Below are positions 1-10,890 of a stretch of DNA of 64,000 nucleotides, in pieces; position 1 is the stretch's first letter, and every line of letters begins with the position of its first letter. Location: assembly GCA_029959085.1 (NCBI GenBank), contig JARWIR010000013.1:13269186-13333185 (forward strand), in the 5' to 3' direction. Source of the DNA: Nemophila menziesii (taxonomy: Eukaryota > Streptophyta > Magnoliopsida > Boraginales > Hydrophyllaceae). Under the pieces are notes generated by a model that was given only the letters and a program-made list of their open reading frames with translations, did not search any database and had not been told where the DNA came from. The position numbers and the translations under genes are program-made.

Positions 1-3000
1 ATATGAGGGTGGTGACAAAAATGCTACCTTCTTTATAGATGAAAAGCGAGTGGTCTGCAGCCGATTGTTTGTAATTGAGTCCCAAAAGAGCCGATGTAAA
101 TTTTTTATACCAATTTCTCGAGGCCTGCTTTAACCCATATAGTGATTTCCTTAGCCTACACACCTTTGTTCCTCCCCTTTATCGTAACCTTGTGGTATTC
201 GCATGTATACCTCTTCATGTAAGTCACCGTGCAAGAACGCATTATTCACGTCAAGTTGATGAATGCTCCAATTCCTTTTGATGGAGACGGCAATGAGGCT
301 TCTTACGGTGACTAACTTTGCTACAGGGGCAAACGTGTCGTGGTAGTCAACACCTTCCATTTGTGTGTAACCTTTGGCGACGAGTCTTGCTTTGTACCTC
401 TCGACTTCACCATTCGGTTTAAATTTTGTTTTGTACACCCATTTTGAGTCTATAACTCGTTTCCCTTTGGGAAGATCTTCGATGGTCCAAGTACCATTTT
501 CCTCAAGGGCCTTTATCTCATTTTGCATGGCATCCCTCCAATGTTGCTCCTGTACAGCTTGTTTGAAACTCTTTGGCTCATCGTTTGCGGTGATGGCTGC
601 AAGGAAAGCTTTATGAGATTTTGAATTTTTTTCATAAGAAACAAAGTTAGCAATGGGACATACCGTTGAGGGTTCTTGATCGGAGGTGGGAGGCGGCTGA
701 TCTATAGATGGGGGGAGCTTCACATCATAATCTTTAAGACGTGCGGGTCTAGTTCTAGTTCGTCTCTCTCTTCCTTGTGCGACATTCTCACCATTTTGAT
801 TTTGGGTTTCACTAACAAGAGGTTCATTTGTTGTTTCGGGTTGAGAGGTAGTATTTGTCCCGTCAAGAATCGACCGAGCATCACCATTGCTTGGGCTGAA
901 ATGGCTTGACACTTCTAGTTCTTCCTCTTCATCACGTTGGGCTTCCAAACCTTCGGTGCTTGTTTCGTTGGGGCTTATGTTCCCATTTTTTTCATCCACG
1001 AAAGTAGTGAACACATCCTCCTCTTCACATGTACCATGTTCGATTTTTGTGGCAAATGGAAAAACCTTTTCAGCAAATCGAACATCTCTTGAAGTAATAA
1101 TCTTCCCACTATTTGGATCATAAACTTTATACCCTTTTGTTCCATTAAGATACCCCATGAATACACCCGGTCTACCTCTTATCTCAAATTTATCTCCATT
1201 CGTTTCAATGCTTCGATAGTACGCCAAGCAACCTAGGACCCTCATATGGTCGTAGTTTGGTTTCTCTCCGTGTAGTAACTCGTATGGAGTTTTGTCTTCA
1301 ATGACCTTTGAGGGTAACCTATTTATGATGTATGTTGCGGTCAAGACACATTCCCCCCAAAATCTCTTCGGAAGACTTGCTTCAAACATGAGAGCACGTG
1401 TCGTATCAAGCAGGTGCCTATGCTTTCTTTCTACGATTCCGTTTTGTTGAGGTGTATGGGGACACGTTCTCTCCAACATGATTCCTTGTTCCTCATAAAA
1501 ATTCATCATTTGGTTGGAAATGAATTCTCCTCCGTTGTCGCACCGTATTCTTTTTATTTTCTTATCAAATTGTGTTTTAACCATCTTGTAAAAATGAATT
1601 ATGCACGTGCTTGCTTCATGTTTATGATTGAGAAGGTAGACCTATACGGTCCTACTATAGTCATCAACTATTGTTAAAAAATAGTTAGCTTTTGTAAACG
1701 AGGGCGTACGGTACTTACCCCATATATCACAATGAATAAGATCGAAACAAGCATTCGTTTTGGTCCTGCTAATAGGAAAAGGTAATCTAGTAAATTTAGA
1801 CTTCATGCAAGAATCACAAACATTGTTACTGTTCTTAAAAGAAAAATTGCTAAGAAACTTTATTTGAGATAACTTCTCATCACCCGCATGTCCGAGCCGT
1901 TTATGCCATAAATCCCTAGTCACCATCATTGCTTTCCTCCTAGACCCAAGCATCCCCATCTGATATAGACCATCTTCGCACCTACCTGCTCCAATCAATT
2001 TCCTCGAACGCAAGCCCTGCATAACAAAGGAATCCGAAAAAAAGGTTATGGCGCAACTTAGATCCTTTGTGAGTTTGCTTACTGATAAGAGATTGAAAGT
2101 AAATTGTGGAACATGCAACACATCTTGCACTTTTGTCCCATTTTTTAAAGTATGGCTGCCCCTTCCTTCGACTCGTATGCTTTCTCCATTCGGTATGATC
2201 ACGGGTGGTTCGTCTCTCGATTTGATTCGATTCTCGAGAACATCGGGCTTGTGTGTTATATGTTCCGTACATCCGGAATCAACTATCCATTTATCATTAT
2301 GTCTAAACTTACCAGCCATGTTTGCGGTGCGTGGAGGCTCACTCGGTACCGCTTTTCCTTCGGCTGCAAAATGCTTCTGGAACTGCTCATATTGTTCCTT
2401 TGTCAGGCTCGCAACCAGGTCCGGTTCCGTTTCCGCACAAGCTGCCTTTGGCTTCACCTTTTCTCGTTTGTTTTTCACGTTCCACCATTCCGGGTAACCG
2501 ACGATCTTGAAACATCCATCTTGCGTATGTCCGTCTCTGCCACAGTGATCACAGTGACCTTTGATATCTTTCTGGCTGACCCGGTTCGGTGTCCCACCGC
2601 GTTTTGCGAAGGCTTGGAAATCCATCGTTTCACTCACTGGTTTCTTTCCGCCGGCTATGGCTCTTTGTTGCTCATCCTCGGCAACGAGATGGTAAGCATT
2701 TCCTAGAGATGGAATCGGTTTGGTCGCAAGTATTTGGGTTCAATGATCGAGAATTCTCCATCTAGACCCATAAGAAACTTATAGAGCTGCTCCTTTTCCC
2801 TGAGTTCCCTAAGTGATCTTCCAATGCCACAAGTACATCCGTTGCATTTACAAACCGGAGCAGGTAAGAAGGACTGCATCTCATCCCATAATCCACGCAT
2901 TTTCGTGTAATAGGCTGAGACCGTCATCCCTTCTTGTCTAGTGTTCGAAATAGCTTGCTTCAATTCATACGCACGTGGTGCACTTTCCTTACCGAATCGT

Positions 3001-3353
3001 TCTTTAAGATCCTTCCAGATTTCCGATGCGGAATTGGCGTATTTCACGCTCCCTCGGATCTCTTTCTCCATGGCTGTAGTAAGCCACCCTTTAATCATCG
3101 CATCACATCGCATCCATGTCATATAACTAGCGTTGTCCGCTTCTGGCCTTTTGATGGTACCATCGATGAAGCCCATCTTGTTCTTGGCGAACAAGAAATT
3201 TTCCATCTCTTGGACCCAATCAAGGTAGTTGTTGTCGGTCAAGGCATCGTTAACATGCATCTGCCTAGGATAATCAGAGGGGTGGAGATAGTATGGTGAG
3301 TTATGGTCTGGGTTGCTAACATTGGCGAGATCTTTGGTTACACCTTTTGTCAT
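1..3353 (-). pseudogene. copia gag-pol polyprotein, inactivated by three small lesions
   Basis: Gag starts at the ATG at 3353. It is followed by a CX2CX4HX4C zinc knuckle (CDHCGRDGH, near 2545), the aspartic protease motif DSG (near 2290), a gag-pre-integrase segment, integrase core motifs (CDIWG and VDDYSRT, then CDNGGEF near 1540) and the reverse transcriptase segment with NAFLHG (near 215). Three breaks split one long frame: a one-base loss near 2742 at the end of gag, an in-frame TAG at 1642-1644 just after VDDYSRT where related elements have Trp, and a one-base loss near 183 in reverse transcriptase. The reading frame resumes cleanly after each. The lesions are few, so the copy looks fairly young, but it cannot make a full polyprotein. 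The YVDD box lies beyond the window. Confidence 0.9.
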
Positions 3354-3413
3354 ATCGATCAGATGGTGAAATAGACTTTAGGATTCGGGTTTGGATCGAG
3401 CGTAATGACTACT

Positions 3414-3425
3414 GCTCTGATACCA
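3414..3425 (-). other. Primer-binding site for initiator tRNA-Met
   Basis: The minus strand reads TGGTATCAGAGC, complementary to the 3' end of plant initiator methionine tRNA. This is the usual plus-primer of plant copia elements. It lies between the LTR end and the gag start, which fixes the orientation of the element. Confidence 0.9.
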
Positions 3426-3433
3426 TAAAGAAT

Positions 3434-3826
3434 TGATAAAGAATGGTTTAAAATGTTTCATTCATTCTTATGTCTACCAAAGAAGAAGATACAAGCTTAA
3501 ATAGGCAATGCAAAGAAATACAAAAGGAAACAAATCAATAACAGCCAAAATACATGGCTGTAAATATCAATCTAATCTTTGATTGAGAAATATATTTGCA
3601 CGGATCCTTGATTGAGAGATATATATGCACGGATCCTTGATTGAGAGATATATATGCACGGAGCTTTGATTGAGAGATATATATGGTAAGGAATAAATTT
3701 CAATCTCAATACATTTGTGTCCTCATCAAGTCGATTAAGATTATAGTAGCTTGTATTAAGGGTAACAATGAGATGATGGCTAATTGTGTTAATATGATAC
3801 GTATAAGCATGCAAGCTAACTCAACA
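3434..3826 (-). repeat. 5' LTR of the copia element
   Basis: On the minus strand the block begins TGTTGAGTTAGC at 3826 and ends ...TTTATCA at 3434, the TG...CA form of an LTR. It is followed within 8 bases by the primer-binding site. Length is about 393 bp. The exact inner end could shift by a few bases because the partner LTR is outside the window. Confidence 0.75.
3576..3690 (-). repeat. Four tandem 29-30 bp units inside the copia LTR
   Basis: A unit built on TTGATTGAGAGATATATATG followed by CACGGA(T/G)C is repeated about four times with small differences. It lies in the middle of the LTR, where promoter-enhancer (U3) sequence of plant LTRs is normally found. Tandem units in U3 often act as enhancers; that role here is inference. 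Confidence 0.7.
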
Positions 3827-5397
3827 GGTCAAAGGAAACCTACTTCAGATTAACTCTAATTTTCTTGAAACGATGAGTGGCTTAAATCACCCGTTTAGGG
3901 CTGGATTGAACACATACCGAATTTCGATAGAGTTTCTCAAATCATCTCGGTTTAGCCCTTGTTTAGAATTATATAACAGATAATTTAGCTCGATGTATTA
4001 GGAAAAACTTGTTACATGGGAATTGGGACCGAGATACCTTTTTTATATTGGAATTCTTGAAAAGACGCTTGCTAGAACCTAAGTAGGATAATCATTAGAA
4101 TGTGATTTTTTTATTAGTTGTATGTGAACTTGTTAAACACGTACTATTGTTTAGAGATGGAAACAATCATGTTGTTAGAAAAATAAAAAACCCTAAATAT
4201 AACCATTTACTTATTAAAGACCATCACCTAACTATGTTAACCATATGCTACACTTTTTAAAATAATAATCAGACCATTAGATTTTAGTTTTTTGAATGTC
4301 TCTTGGATTTCAACCATAACCAAACTATAACTCTTTATAAATATTTTAAAAATTCATAAATAAGATCACACATACAAGAAATTTTTTCAAAATATATAAA
4401 TTTTGTGTTGGTCTTTAATTAAATTAAGTATTTATTACTTATTTGGTTAAATCTACTATTTTGAGTTTTTTCTTTGAAATTTGGATATATTATTTTGTCT
4501 ACATTATTATAAAATATATTATATCAAATGGTTTTTAGATTTTTGATTTTATTTATATTTAAAACCATAACATAATAATTTTATCTAGTGACTGATTTTC
4601 AAAGCCATAAGTTTATGATTTTAACCATCATGGGTTTCAAATATATTTTCTCTAATAATATATTATTTTCTTAAAAAGAAACCCCTAATTTGTTTTTACC
4701 AAATATATTCTAGATGAGAAAAACATACTTTGATGAAAAAATAAAAATAAAATATAATAAGCGCTCGAATATAAAAACGCAAAATGTTGTTTTCCTTGGA
4801 AAATTTATTAAATTAAATTACCAATAATTATTTTTCTTCCTTCCTCCATCGTCACATGTGAATTCTATCGCTTCGAGAACAATATATATTATACCATCAT
4901 ACTAGCAAGCAGAAATCGTTGAATAATTGCTTTCGGTATGCAAAGACAAATTAAGAATGGGCAAGTTGAAACCGGAATCAGGTTGACTAAGTAATGGTCA
5001 TTATATGATACTTTGAATTCAAATCGCAACTATGAAGCACGAACTATTGAGAAACCGTGTTAGCAATGACAGTGAGTTTGAAGACATGATAATATCCCAT
5101 CAGTATGCGTTTATTTAAACAAAGTAGTACTCGTATAAATTGAATATCTTAATTAGCAAGTTGGTTAAAATATATGTTGATATTTGTCAAAGTTTTATCT
5201 TAACATGCTAGCAGCTAGTCCAATATTCTTTTTCCTCTCCTGGCGGTGACTGGCTGATGGTGCATGACTTTGTAAGGTCAACTGGAATTTGCTATATCAT
5301 AGAATACATATGATCAATTCATTCTTTAACAAAGGGTGGATCGCTCTCTATACTCTATAGATGATGTTTTGAATTCTCACAACTCATAATATTAACC
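3827..5397. other. AT-rich intergenic DNA, no gene seen
   Basis: No coding frame with family resemblance and no terminal repeat was found. It contains the promoter side of the proline-rich gene at 5398; no TATA box could be assigned with confidence. Confidence 0.6.
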
Positions 5398-6423
5398 ATG
5401 GTAGGAGCACCCATTTCTGTTCCCACCAGCAGTGCAAGTGCAGGTATCTCAAATTTTATTCATAGTCATTATTTTCCCATTAATTGTTTATACGTAATCA
5501 TATTATTCATTCTATACTATAGGTTATGCACAACAATATTCAGATTCAGCTAATAAAGCTACACAACCATCTATTTATGCAACTCCAAACGCTACCATCT
5601 CAATCCTCTTGCCGTATAATGGTGGTGCACCAGGGTCGGCTCCTTATTCCGGTGGCTCATACCCTTCAAATCCAACGACATATCCAGCACCACCGGGATC
5701 AGCTCCCACACCTCCACCAGGGTCAGCTCCTTATTCCGGTGGCTCATACCCTCCGAATCCAACGACATATCCAGCACAACCAGGATCAGCTCCCACACCT
5801 CCATTAGGGTCCGCTCCTTATTCCGGTGGTACATACCCTCCAAATCCAACAACATATCCAGCAGCACCACCACCAGTTCCCTCCCAGTATGGCCAAACCT
5901 ACCCTCCAACAACACAACCACCACCAGCCTCCTCTTACAATCAAGGTTCCACATATCCTCCAGGGCCAACCCCTTCCTACCACCAGGCTTCCACATACCC
6001 TCCGAGTTCAAACCCTTCTCCACCATCTGCACCACCTACAGAGACAGGTGGTTACCATCAAGGTTCCACGTATCCACCAACATATCCTCCAGCTTCAAAC
6101 CCTTCATACTCATTAACTCCAGGTCCTTACCAACCATCACCTTATCCTTCTTCTACACAAGCTCCCTCCACCTTCCCACAGCCATGTCCTCCACAAGGCT
6201 ACCCTCCTCATCCTGCTCCTAATGCACCAAGTGGTTATCCTCATGGTATATACTTTCATTCCATTTATGCAACTTCTAATTTTAATCTACTTTTATGGGA
6301 TTAATTTATTGTGTATTTAATGTTTACACAGTTACATCAGGACCAACACCGGCTCCGTCTACAAATTACTACCCACAACCACCTCCATCAGCCGGAACCT
6401 ATCCACCAACACCATCATACTAA
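5398..6423 (+). CDS. Proline/tyrosine-rich repeat protein, three exons
   Basis: The proposed exons are 5398-5443, 5523-6245 and 6332-6423, with GT-AG introns of 79 and 86 bp that keep the frame. The product is about 286 residues, dominated by Pro, Tyr, Ser, Thr and Gly. The N-terminal 30 or so residues (MVGAPISVPTSSASA...) are not Pro-rich. The middle has an exact-period 29-residue unit (GSAPYSGGSYPPNP core) present about three times, then YPP-containing units with SYHQ/GYHQG. It ends ...YPPTPSY. There is no clear signal peptide, so a secreted cell-wall extensin is not well supported. Similar low-complexity Pro/Tyr/Gly tails occur on some plant cytosolic proteins. No folded domain is visible and I cannot assign a function. 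The short first exon is the least certain part. Confidence 0.6.
5632..5885 (+). repeat. 87-bp coding tandem repeat, about three copies
   Basis: Units start near 5632, 5719 and 5806, exactly 87 bp apart, each beginning AGGGTC(G/A/C)GCTCCTTATTCC. The period is a multiple of three, so expansion or loss would change the protein by 29 residues without shifting frame. Confidence 0.85.
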
Positions 6424-7085
6424 AATTTTCATGACGTGAGAAATTCAAACTTAGTATTCATTGAGGAGAAAATGTAATTTCACACAAGAAGCCATGAGTT
6501 ACAAACATTCATAATTGTATTTGCATTTAATAACTCAGTTTGATCAGATAGTTTGAATAAACTGGAAATCGGAGTGCTATGCTAGTGATCATGATTTAAA
6601 ATGTTTTGTATATTCAACGCGATGTTAGCAAATCTTTCTTTCATTTGTTTCCGCGTCTGTGGAAACAGTGCCCGCGTCTAAAAGGCCAAAACTGGTAAAA
6701 ATTTATAAACTAAAAATATTGTGAAGTTCGGAAGTTTAAGACGTTCGACATCCGTGAATCTGAGTGTCAGTAGTTCTAAAATAGATCAAAAAACAAATGA
6801 GGATTCTCTGTAACAACAATTCGGCTCAAAATACCAAAAATGAGGGTTCTCTTTAACAACAATTGTTCATGACACATAAACCACTTATGATTTCAATTTA
6901 TAATAGTCACAACAAAAGAATACCCCTTTTGCTAAAGCTTTCATAAATTTTTCCAAAAGATTTTAGTGTTAAACAATAAAAGATGGATCTAGATGAAACT
7001 AACTACGCAAAACCAAAATGCTATGCATGCTCACTAAGAATTGTTATCTTTATAATGTTCTGTGTAAAAAAGTGATATATCCTCA
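6424..7085. other. Intergenic DNA after the proline-rich gene
   Basis: It holds the probable 3' UTR of the proline-rich gene and a short imperfect duplication (GAGG(A/G)TTCTCT(G/T)TAACAACAAT near 6799 and 6841). Nothing else could be supported. Confidence 0.5.
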
Positions 7086-7250
7086 CACCTACACTTTATT
7101 TACATCAGGGATCACATATGGAAAGGCAATCAAATGTAACAAATTATCAATTCTGCCTCCAACGATAAGATGATTTCCCCATTAGGAGAAATGTTGCCAT
7201 CTTTCTGTGCAATATGGACACTAAAGAATAGTGGCTTCTGCAACAAATTG
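7083..7250 (-). pseudogene. Exon-like remnant of an unidentified gene
   Basis: On the minus strand, after a possible acceptor (TTGTTGCAG near 7240), a readable stretch begins KPLFFSVHIAQKDGN. After a frame slip near 7165 it continues VGGRIDNLLHLIAFPY and reaches TAG near 7083. The VGGR(I/Y)D-LL pattern is loosely reminiscent of histidyl-tRNA synthetase-like domains such as the one in GCN2, but this is weak. The frame slip and isolation argue for a relic rather than a working gene. Confidence 0.3.
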
Positions 7251-7796
7251 TGCAGCCAAAGTAACCTTGTTCTCTTTATTTATGTTCTATCACCGCTCTA
7301 AAGGCTTTTACCTATAATGATCCAAAACTGCACAAAAAGTACACAGACAAAAACAAGGAAAGATGCTCTAAACTAAAGAAATTCATAAAAGTGGCAGAAT
7401 GTATGTTCTAACCTGAGTCCAGATCATATGGAGGATCATATGGTAATAGACTTATGTATGTTCTAACCTGAGCCCAGATGTTGCACACTTGATATCTTCA
7501 GACAAAATGTTCATCGAGACCTCACAAACACTTTGATAGATCATCATATGCTTTTAAAGGACTGCTCGAGATAGATACAGGATCTGAAATTCAATCTAGA
7601 TTTTATCAAGTGGTGTACTTCATCGTGCTTTAGAAACTCATATGAAACATACCTGTGTTTCCTTGGAGAAGAGAAAAATCAAGTCGATCTACAAAGCATT
7701 TTAATATATTCTTTGAAAAGGGAAGTAAGACGTGACAAACCGTGCCAGTAATCTCTTTTATGATCAGATGCTTTTCCCATCCTTCATGCTCCCATA

Positions 7797-7805
7797 TTGT
7801 TAATT
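7797..7805. repeat. 9-bp target site duplication, left copy
   Basis: TTGTTAATT directly abuts the left end of the Mutator-like element. The identical 9 bases follow the right end at 9643-9651. A 9-bp duplication is typical of Mutator superfamily insertion. Confidence 0.92.
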
Positions 7806-8321
7806 GAGTAAATAACACTTTTGCCCCCTGGGTTTATACGCGATTGACAGGTTGCCCCCTAACTCTTAAAATGCGCCTCGTTGCCCCCTAAGATTTATTT
7901 TTGTGACCCGTTACCCCCTACTGCGTGTTCCGTCCATTTTTAGCCGTTAAATGTGACGTGGCAATGCCATGTCATATATTTTTTTTTTTTTTAAATCCAG
8001 ATGGTAATTACTAGTTTAATTAACTTAATCTAAGGGTAAAAAAGATATTTTATAATAGTTTTTATAATATTAAATAAAAATAAAAACCCCTACCCTCCTC
8101 CCACCCCCTACCCCCCCACCCCTTCTTCCCCGTTCTTCTTCTTCGTCCCCAACCTCTGGTTCGCCCAAAAAAAAAAAAAAAAAAAAAAATCATGAACTCC
8201 ACCAACAGCAATCAGAGACTCTAGCCACTCATCCACACTTATCCACTCATCCACACTTTGTATCGGATCCACAATTAATAAGAGTTTGTGTTATGGATTT
8301 CCCTTCTTCGAAGACCATATA
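7806..8321 (+). repeat. Left terminal inverted repeat of the MULE
   Basis: This 516-bp arm matches the inverted 9128-9642 arm. It contains G/C-rich runs (CCCCC-type blocks near 8090-8140), an A tract near 8166-8189 and a T tract near 7980. The arm ends at GAAGACCATATA, after which the two sides diverge. Confidence 0.9.
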
Positions 8322-8369
8322 CAGAGTCTAAAGAGATGTTACTAAGCAATTCATGAACAGTAACCTTCC

Positions 8370-8545
8370 TTAGCATTCGCCACTCGGGTCCATATGGAGA
8401 CCAAGCTATATCCAAACCACCATAACTGGTGGTGGTACTTCTTCAGCTACTGCCTCTTCGTTCTCTGATGCAAAGGATGAGAGAGATGAAGATCGTGCTG
8501 TTGAAAACTTTTCTTCTTCCATATCTGCAAGTAGAAAAATAAAAG
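8370..8545 (+). other. Possible captured host exon inside the MULE
   Basis: An open stretch with codon-like composition reads ...GSIWRPSYIQTTITGGG, then a Ser-rich and acidic segment (SDAKDERDEDRAVENF) ending at KIK before a GTAAGT donor near 8544. It is bounded upstream by a TAG near 8375. MULEs that carry host gene pieces are called Pack-MULEs. The parent gene was not recognised, so capture is inferred only from exon-like sequence next to a donor site. Confidence 0.3.
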
Positions 8546-9127
8546 TAAGTTACAATTTATTTCTTGGAGGATGTATGTATGGCATTATCCAAACGAGTGT
8601 AATAGCTTGTTCTCTAGCTTTATCAAATGATTTACAGTTTAATCACAAAGATTCTAAAACTCACGAGAGTTCGAATAATATTTTACCTCATTTATTCTAT
8701 TTAACTTCTCCTCATTAATTTTCAGTTTCATTAGATTTAGACAACCATTTTCAGACAAGTACTTTACCCAATTATTCTACCCATTTGAGTTTCAATGGGG
8801 TCGAAACTCTGGAGTCAGCAAGTTTTAGTGGGTCCTACACACACTGAGATCAATAGGAATTGTAAAAAGTTCAGAAAAGAGGAAATATACAGCGACAGTG
8901 AGTGATATGTTTGTATTCGAGTCAGTTTCATGAGCTTAGGAATAGATGGTGTAGTTCTAAAGGAAATCTTTTTTTGCGAAAACACTTTATCAGAGGTTTA
9001 TTATTAAGGAGATTAAGAGAATTGAATTTGATTCTTTTGTGAAATTCGCTATGAACTATTTCTATTCTATGAATCAGTGTCATGAAATGAACATCGGAAT
9101 CAGACTTGTCTTCGAAAATCCTTGGTA

Positions 9128-9642
9128 TATATGGTCTTCGAAGAAGGGAAATCCATAACACAAACTCTTATTAATTGTGGATCCGATACAAAGTGTGGAT
9201 GAGTGGATAAGTGTGGATGAGTGGCTAGAGTCTCTGATTGCTGTTGGTGGAGTTCATGATTTTTTTTTTTTTTTTTTTTTGGGCGAACCAGAGGTTGGGG
9301 ACGAAGAAGAAGAACGGGGAAGAAGGGGTGGGGGGGTAGGGGGTGGGAGGAGGGTAGGGGTTTTTATTTTTATTTAATATTATAAAAACTATTATAAAAT
9401 ATCTTTTTTACCCTTAGATTAAGTTAATTAAACTAGTAATTACCATCTGGATTTAAAAAAAAAAAAAAATATATGACATGGCATTGCCACGTCACATTTA
9501 ACGGCTAAAAATGGACGGAACACGCAGTAGGGGGTAACGGGTCACAAAAACAAATCTTAGGGGGCAACGAGGCGCATTTTAAGAGTTAGGGGGCAACCTG
9601 TCAATCGCGTATAAACCTAGGGGGCAAAAGTGTCATTTACTC
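9128..9642 (-). repeat. Right terminal inverted repeat of the MULE
   Basis: This is the inverted copy of 7806-8321, 515 bp, ending ...AAAAGTGTCATTTACTC. The second target duplication TTGTTAATT follows immediately at 9643-9651. Confidence 0.9.
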
Positions 9643-9651
9643 TTGTTAATT
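9643..9651. repeat. 9-bp target site duplication, right copy
   Basis: TTGTTAATT is identical to 7797-7805 and abuts the MULE right end. Confidence 0.92.
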
Positions 9652-9747
9652 AGAGAAACTTTAGTAGATATTATAAACAATTTCATGGCATTGCATAGAG
9701 CAGCAATGTGATTTTTTTATGAATAATTTACCTGCACTTTTCAGTGA

Positions 9748-10243
9748 TTTTACCATCACGAAACCATCGAACTTCTGCTTTATCCCCTAAATTTCCGAAA
9801 TTCAAGAGCCTATAAAATGAGAAAGGTTAATACATGAATAGAACGTTGTGTACAAACTCACTAAAGAAGAGCACGTGAGCAAGTAAAAAACCTTATCCTT
9901 TTCTTCAGGACTTGGACCCATGACTGCTCGTTTAAAAGCTAATCAAATTTTCCTATGATCAATGGCTCTCCACTGAGCATCCACAACCCCTAGAAGTAGG
10001 TTTACTATTAGAAAAAAAGAATCTGAGACAAATCCGAAATTATGACATGACATAAATGTTTATAACTATGATCACAATACAGCATACATCTTCAAATTGC
10101 ATTTGAAACCAGTTTCTTTAGAGAACACGGACAAATTTTGCTCTGTCATGAGGGAAAGAACCTTTTGCTCACAAGTCCTCCAATATTCATTATCTAAACA
10201 AATTCTTCCCTTAAAAACTTCACCATGTACCTTCACGTTCACT
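9748..10243 (-). pseudogene. NOL6/Nrap-like (UTP22 family) gene fragment, broken
   Basis: Three exon-like blocks with plausible splice sites lie on the minus strand. Block A is 10243 to about 10094 (starts VNVKVHGEVFKGRI, includes NEYWRTCEQKV). Block B is about 9999 to 9890 (VVDAQWRAIDHRK, then MGPSPEEKDK), bounded by CTAG/GG and AAG/GT. Block C is about 9817 to 9748 (ALEFRKF, then GDKAEVRWFRDGKITEKC). The FRKF-GDKAE-RFRDGKI pattern resembles the conserved nucleotidyltransferase-like region of nucleolar protein 6/Nrap, a small-subunit processome protein in pre-rRNA processing. Block B has an in-frame TGA and block C a frame slip, and no further exons are seen. This is a relic. The family call rests on remembered pattern only. 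Confidence 0.5.
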
Positions 10244-10501
10244 CTAAAATGTTAGATAAAATTTGTTAAGAAACAAGCATATAGAATTACTTTTAAATAT
10301 ACAAACTACAGATTTACACATAAATATGTAAGCAAATTGCACCAAAAATATGTAAAACCAATATACTTGTAAAAGTATCTTCGAATGCAACCTTATGCAG
10401 TAAAAGCGTACTTTACAGGCAAATCAATCTCTGACATAAGATCATCAAATGTAGAAGTTTAATTTACGCATTATATGGAACAAATAAAAACAGCTGCAAT
10501 T

Positions 10502-10605
10502 AAGCATACAAAGATAATACAAAGTAATTGAACAGATTGCCTCCATAAAACCACTCTTAAGCATAAAACGATAATACATAGATTGCCTCCATAAAACCAC
10601 TCTTT
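10502..10605. repeat. 46-bp tandem duplication
   Basis: AGATTGCCTCCATAAAACCA followed by CTCTT occurs at about 10534 and again 46 bp later at 10580. The preceding AAGCATA-(C/A)AA-GATAATAC segments also match between copies. It lies next to the NOL6-like relic and has no assigned role. Confidence 0.65.
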
Positions 10606-10799
10606 GACCTGTGAATTGCAAAATTGTGGGTAACCCACACGAAACTAAGGGAAGGTAGTAAAAAATGCTTTTAGAATAAAATTTTAAGTTTTAAAATATT
10701 ATTAAAAATTTAGTGCTTCTTTTAAAAATGATGTTTTTTTTAACATTCGTTGTTTATCTCCGATTGAGAAAATGGTCTATGTTATAATTGCGATTAAAG

Positions 10800-10890
10800 G
10801 TATGTGGTTGGTCATCCTTGTAAATCAAGGTCTCAACTGTTTGATTCTAGTACTTTTTGGTCTCTACGTAGTAAACTAACCACTACGCCA
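10800..10890 (-). mobile_element. tRNA-derived SINE-like fragment
   Basis: On the minus strand GTTGGCGTAGTGGTTAGTTT resembles a polymerase III box A. About 35 bases later TACTAGAATC resembles box B. The spacing and the phrase GTGGTTAG are typical of tRNA-related SINE heads. No poly-A or poly-T tail or duplication was found. It is too diverged to be a functional tRNA gene. Confidence 0.35.

Larger units (their letters stand above)
1..3826 (-). mobile_element. Ty1/copia LTR retrotransposon, 5' portion, cut by the window edge
   Basis: Read on the minus strand, the order is LTR (about 3826 to 3434), primer-binding site, gag, protease, integrase and the start of reverse transcriptase, which runs off the window at base 1. 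Integrase before reverse transcriptase is the copia order. The gag style (Cys-rich C-terminal motif, single CCHC knuckle) resembles the plant RE1 group. The rest of reverse transcriptase, RNase H and the second LTR lie outside, so insertion age and target duplication cannot be read here. The element contains no host gene. Confidence 0.93.
7806..9642. mobile_element. Non-autonomous Mutator-like element (MULE), 1.84 kb
   Basis: Long terminal inverted repeats at 7806-8321 and 9128-9642 are nearly identical over about 515 bp. They are flanked by a perfect 9-bp duplication TTGTTAATT. The ends read GAGTAAATAACACTTTTGCC on the left and the inverted equivalent on the right. No transposase frame is present, so it would need a MULE transposase in trans. 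The high similarity of the two inverted repeats, including homopolymer tracts, suggests recent activity or gene conversion. The internal 0.8 kb may contain a captured exon. Strand is undefined because no gene orients it. Confidence 0.92.

Noticed and set aside
5592..6035. 147-codon minus-strand frame in the proline-rich gene
   Set aside because: Shadow of the coding repeat on the plus strand, which has splice sites and a consistent frame.
10800..10890. Functional tRNA gene
   Set aside because: Box-like words are present but the arms cannot be folded into a complete cloverleaf by eye.
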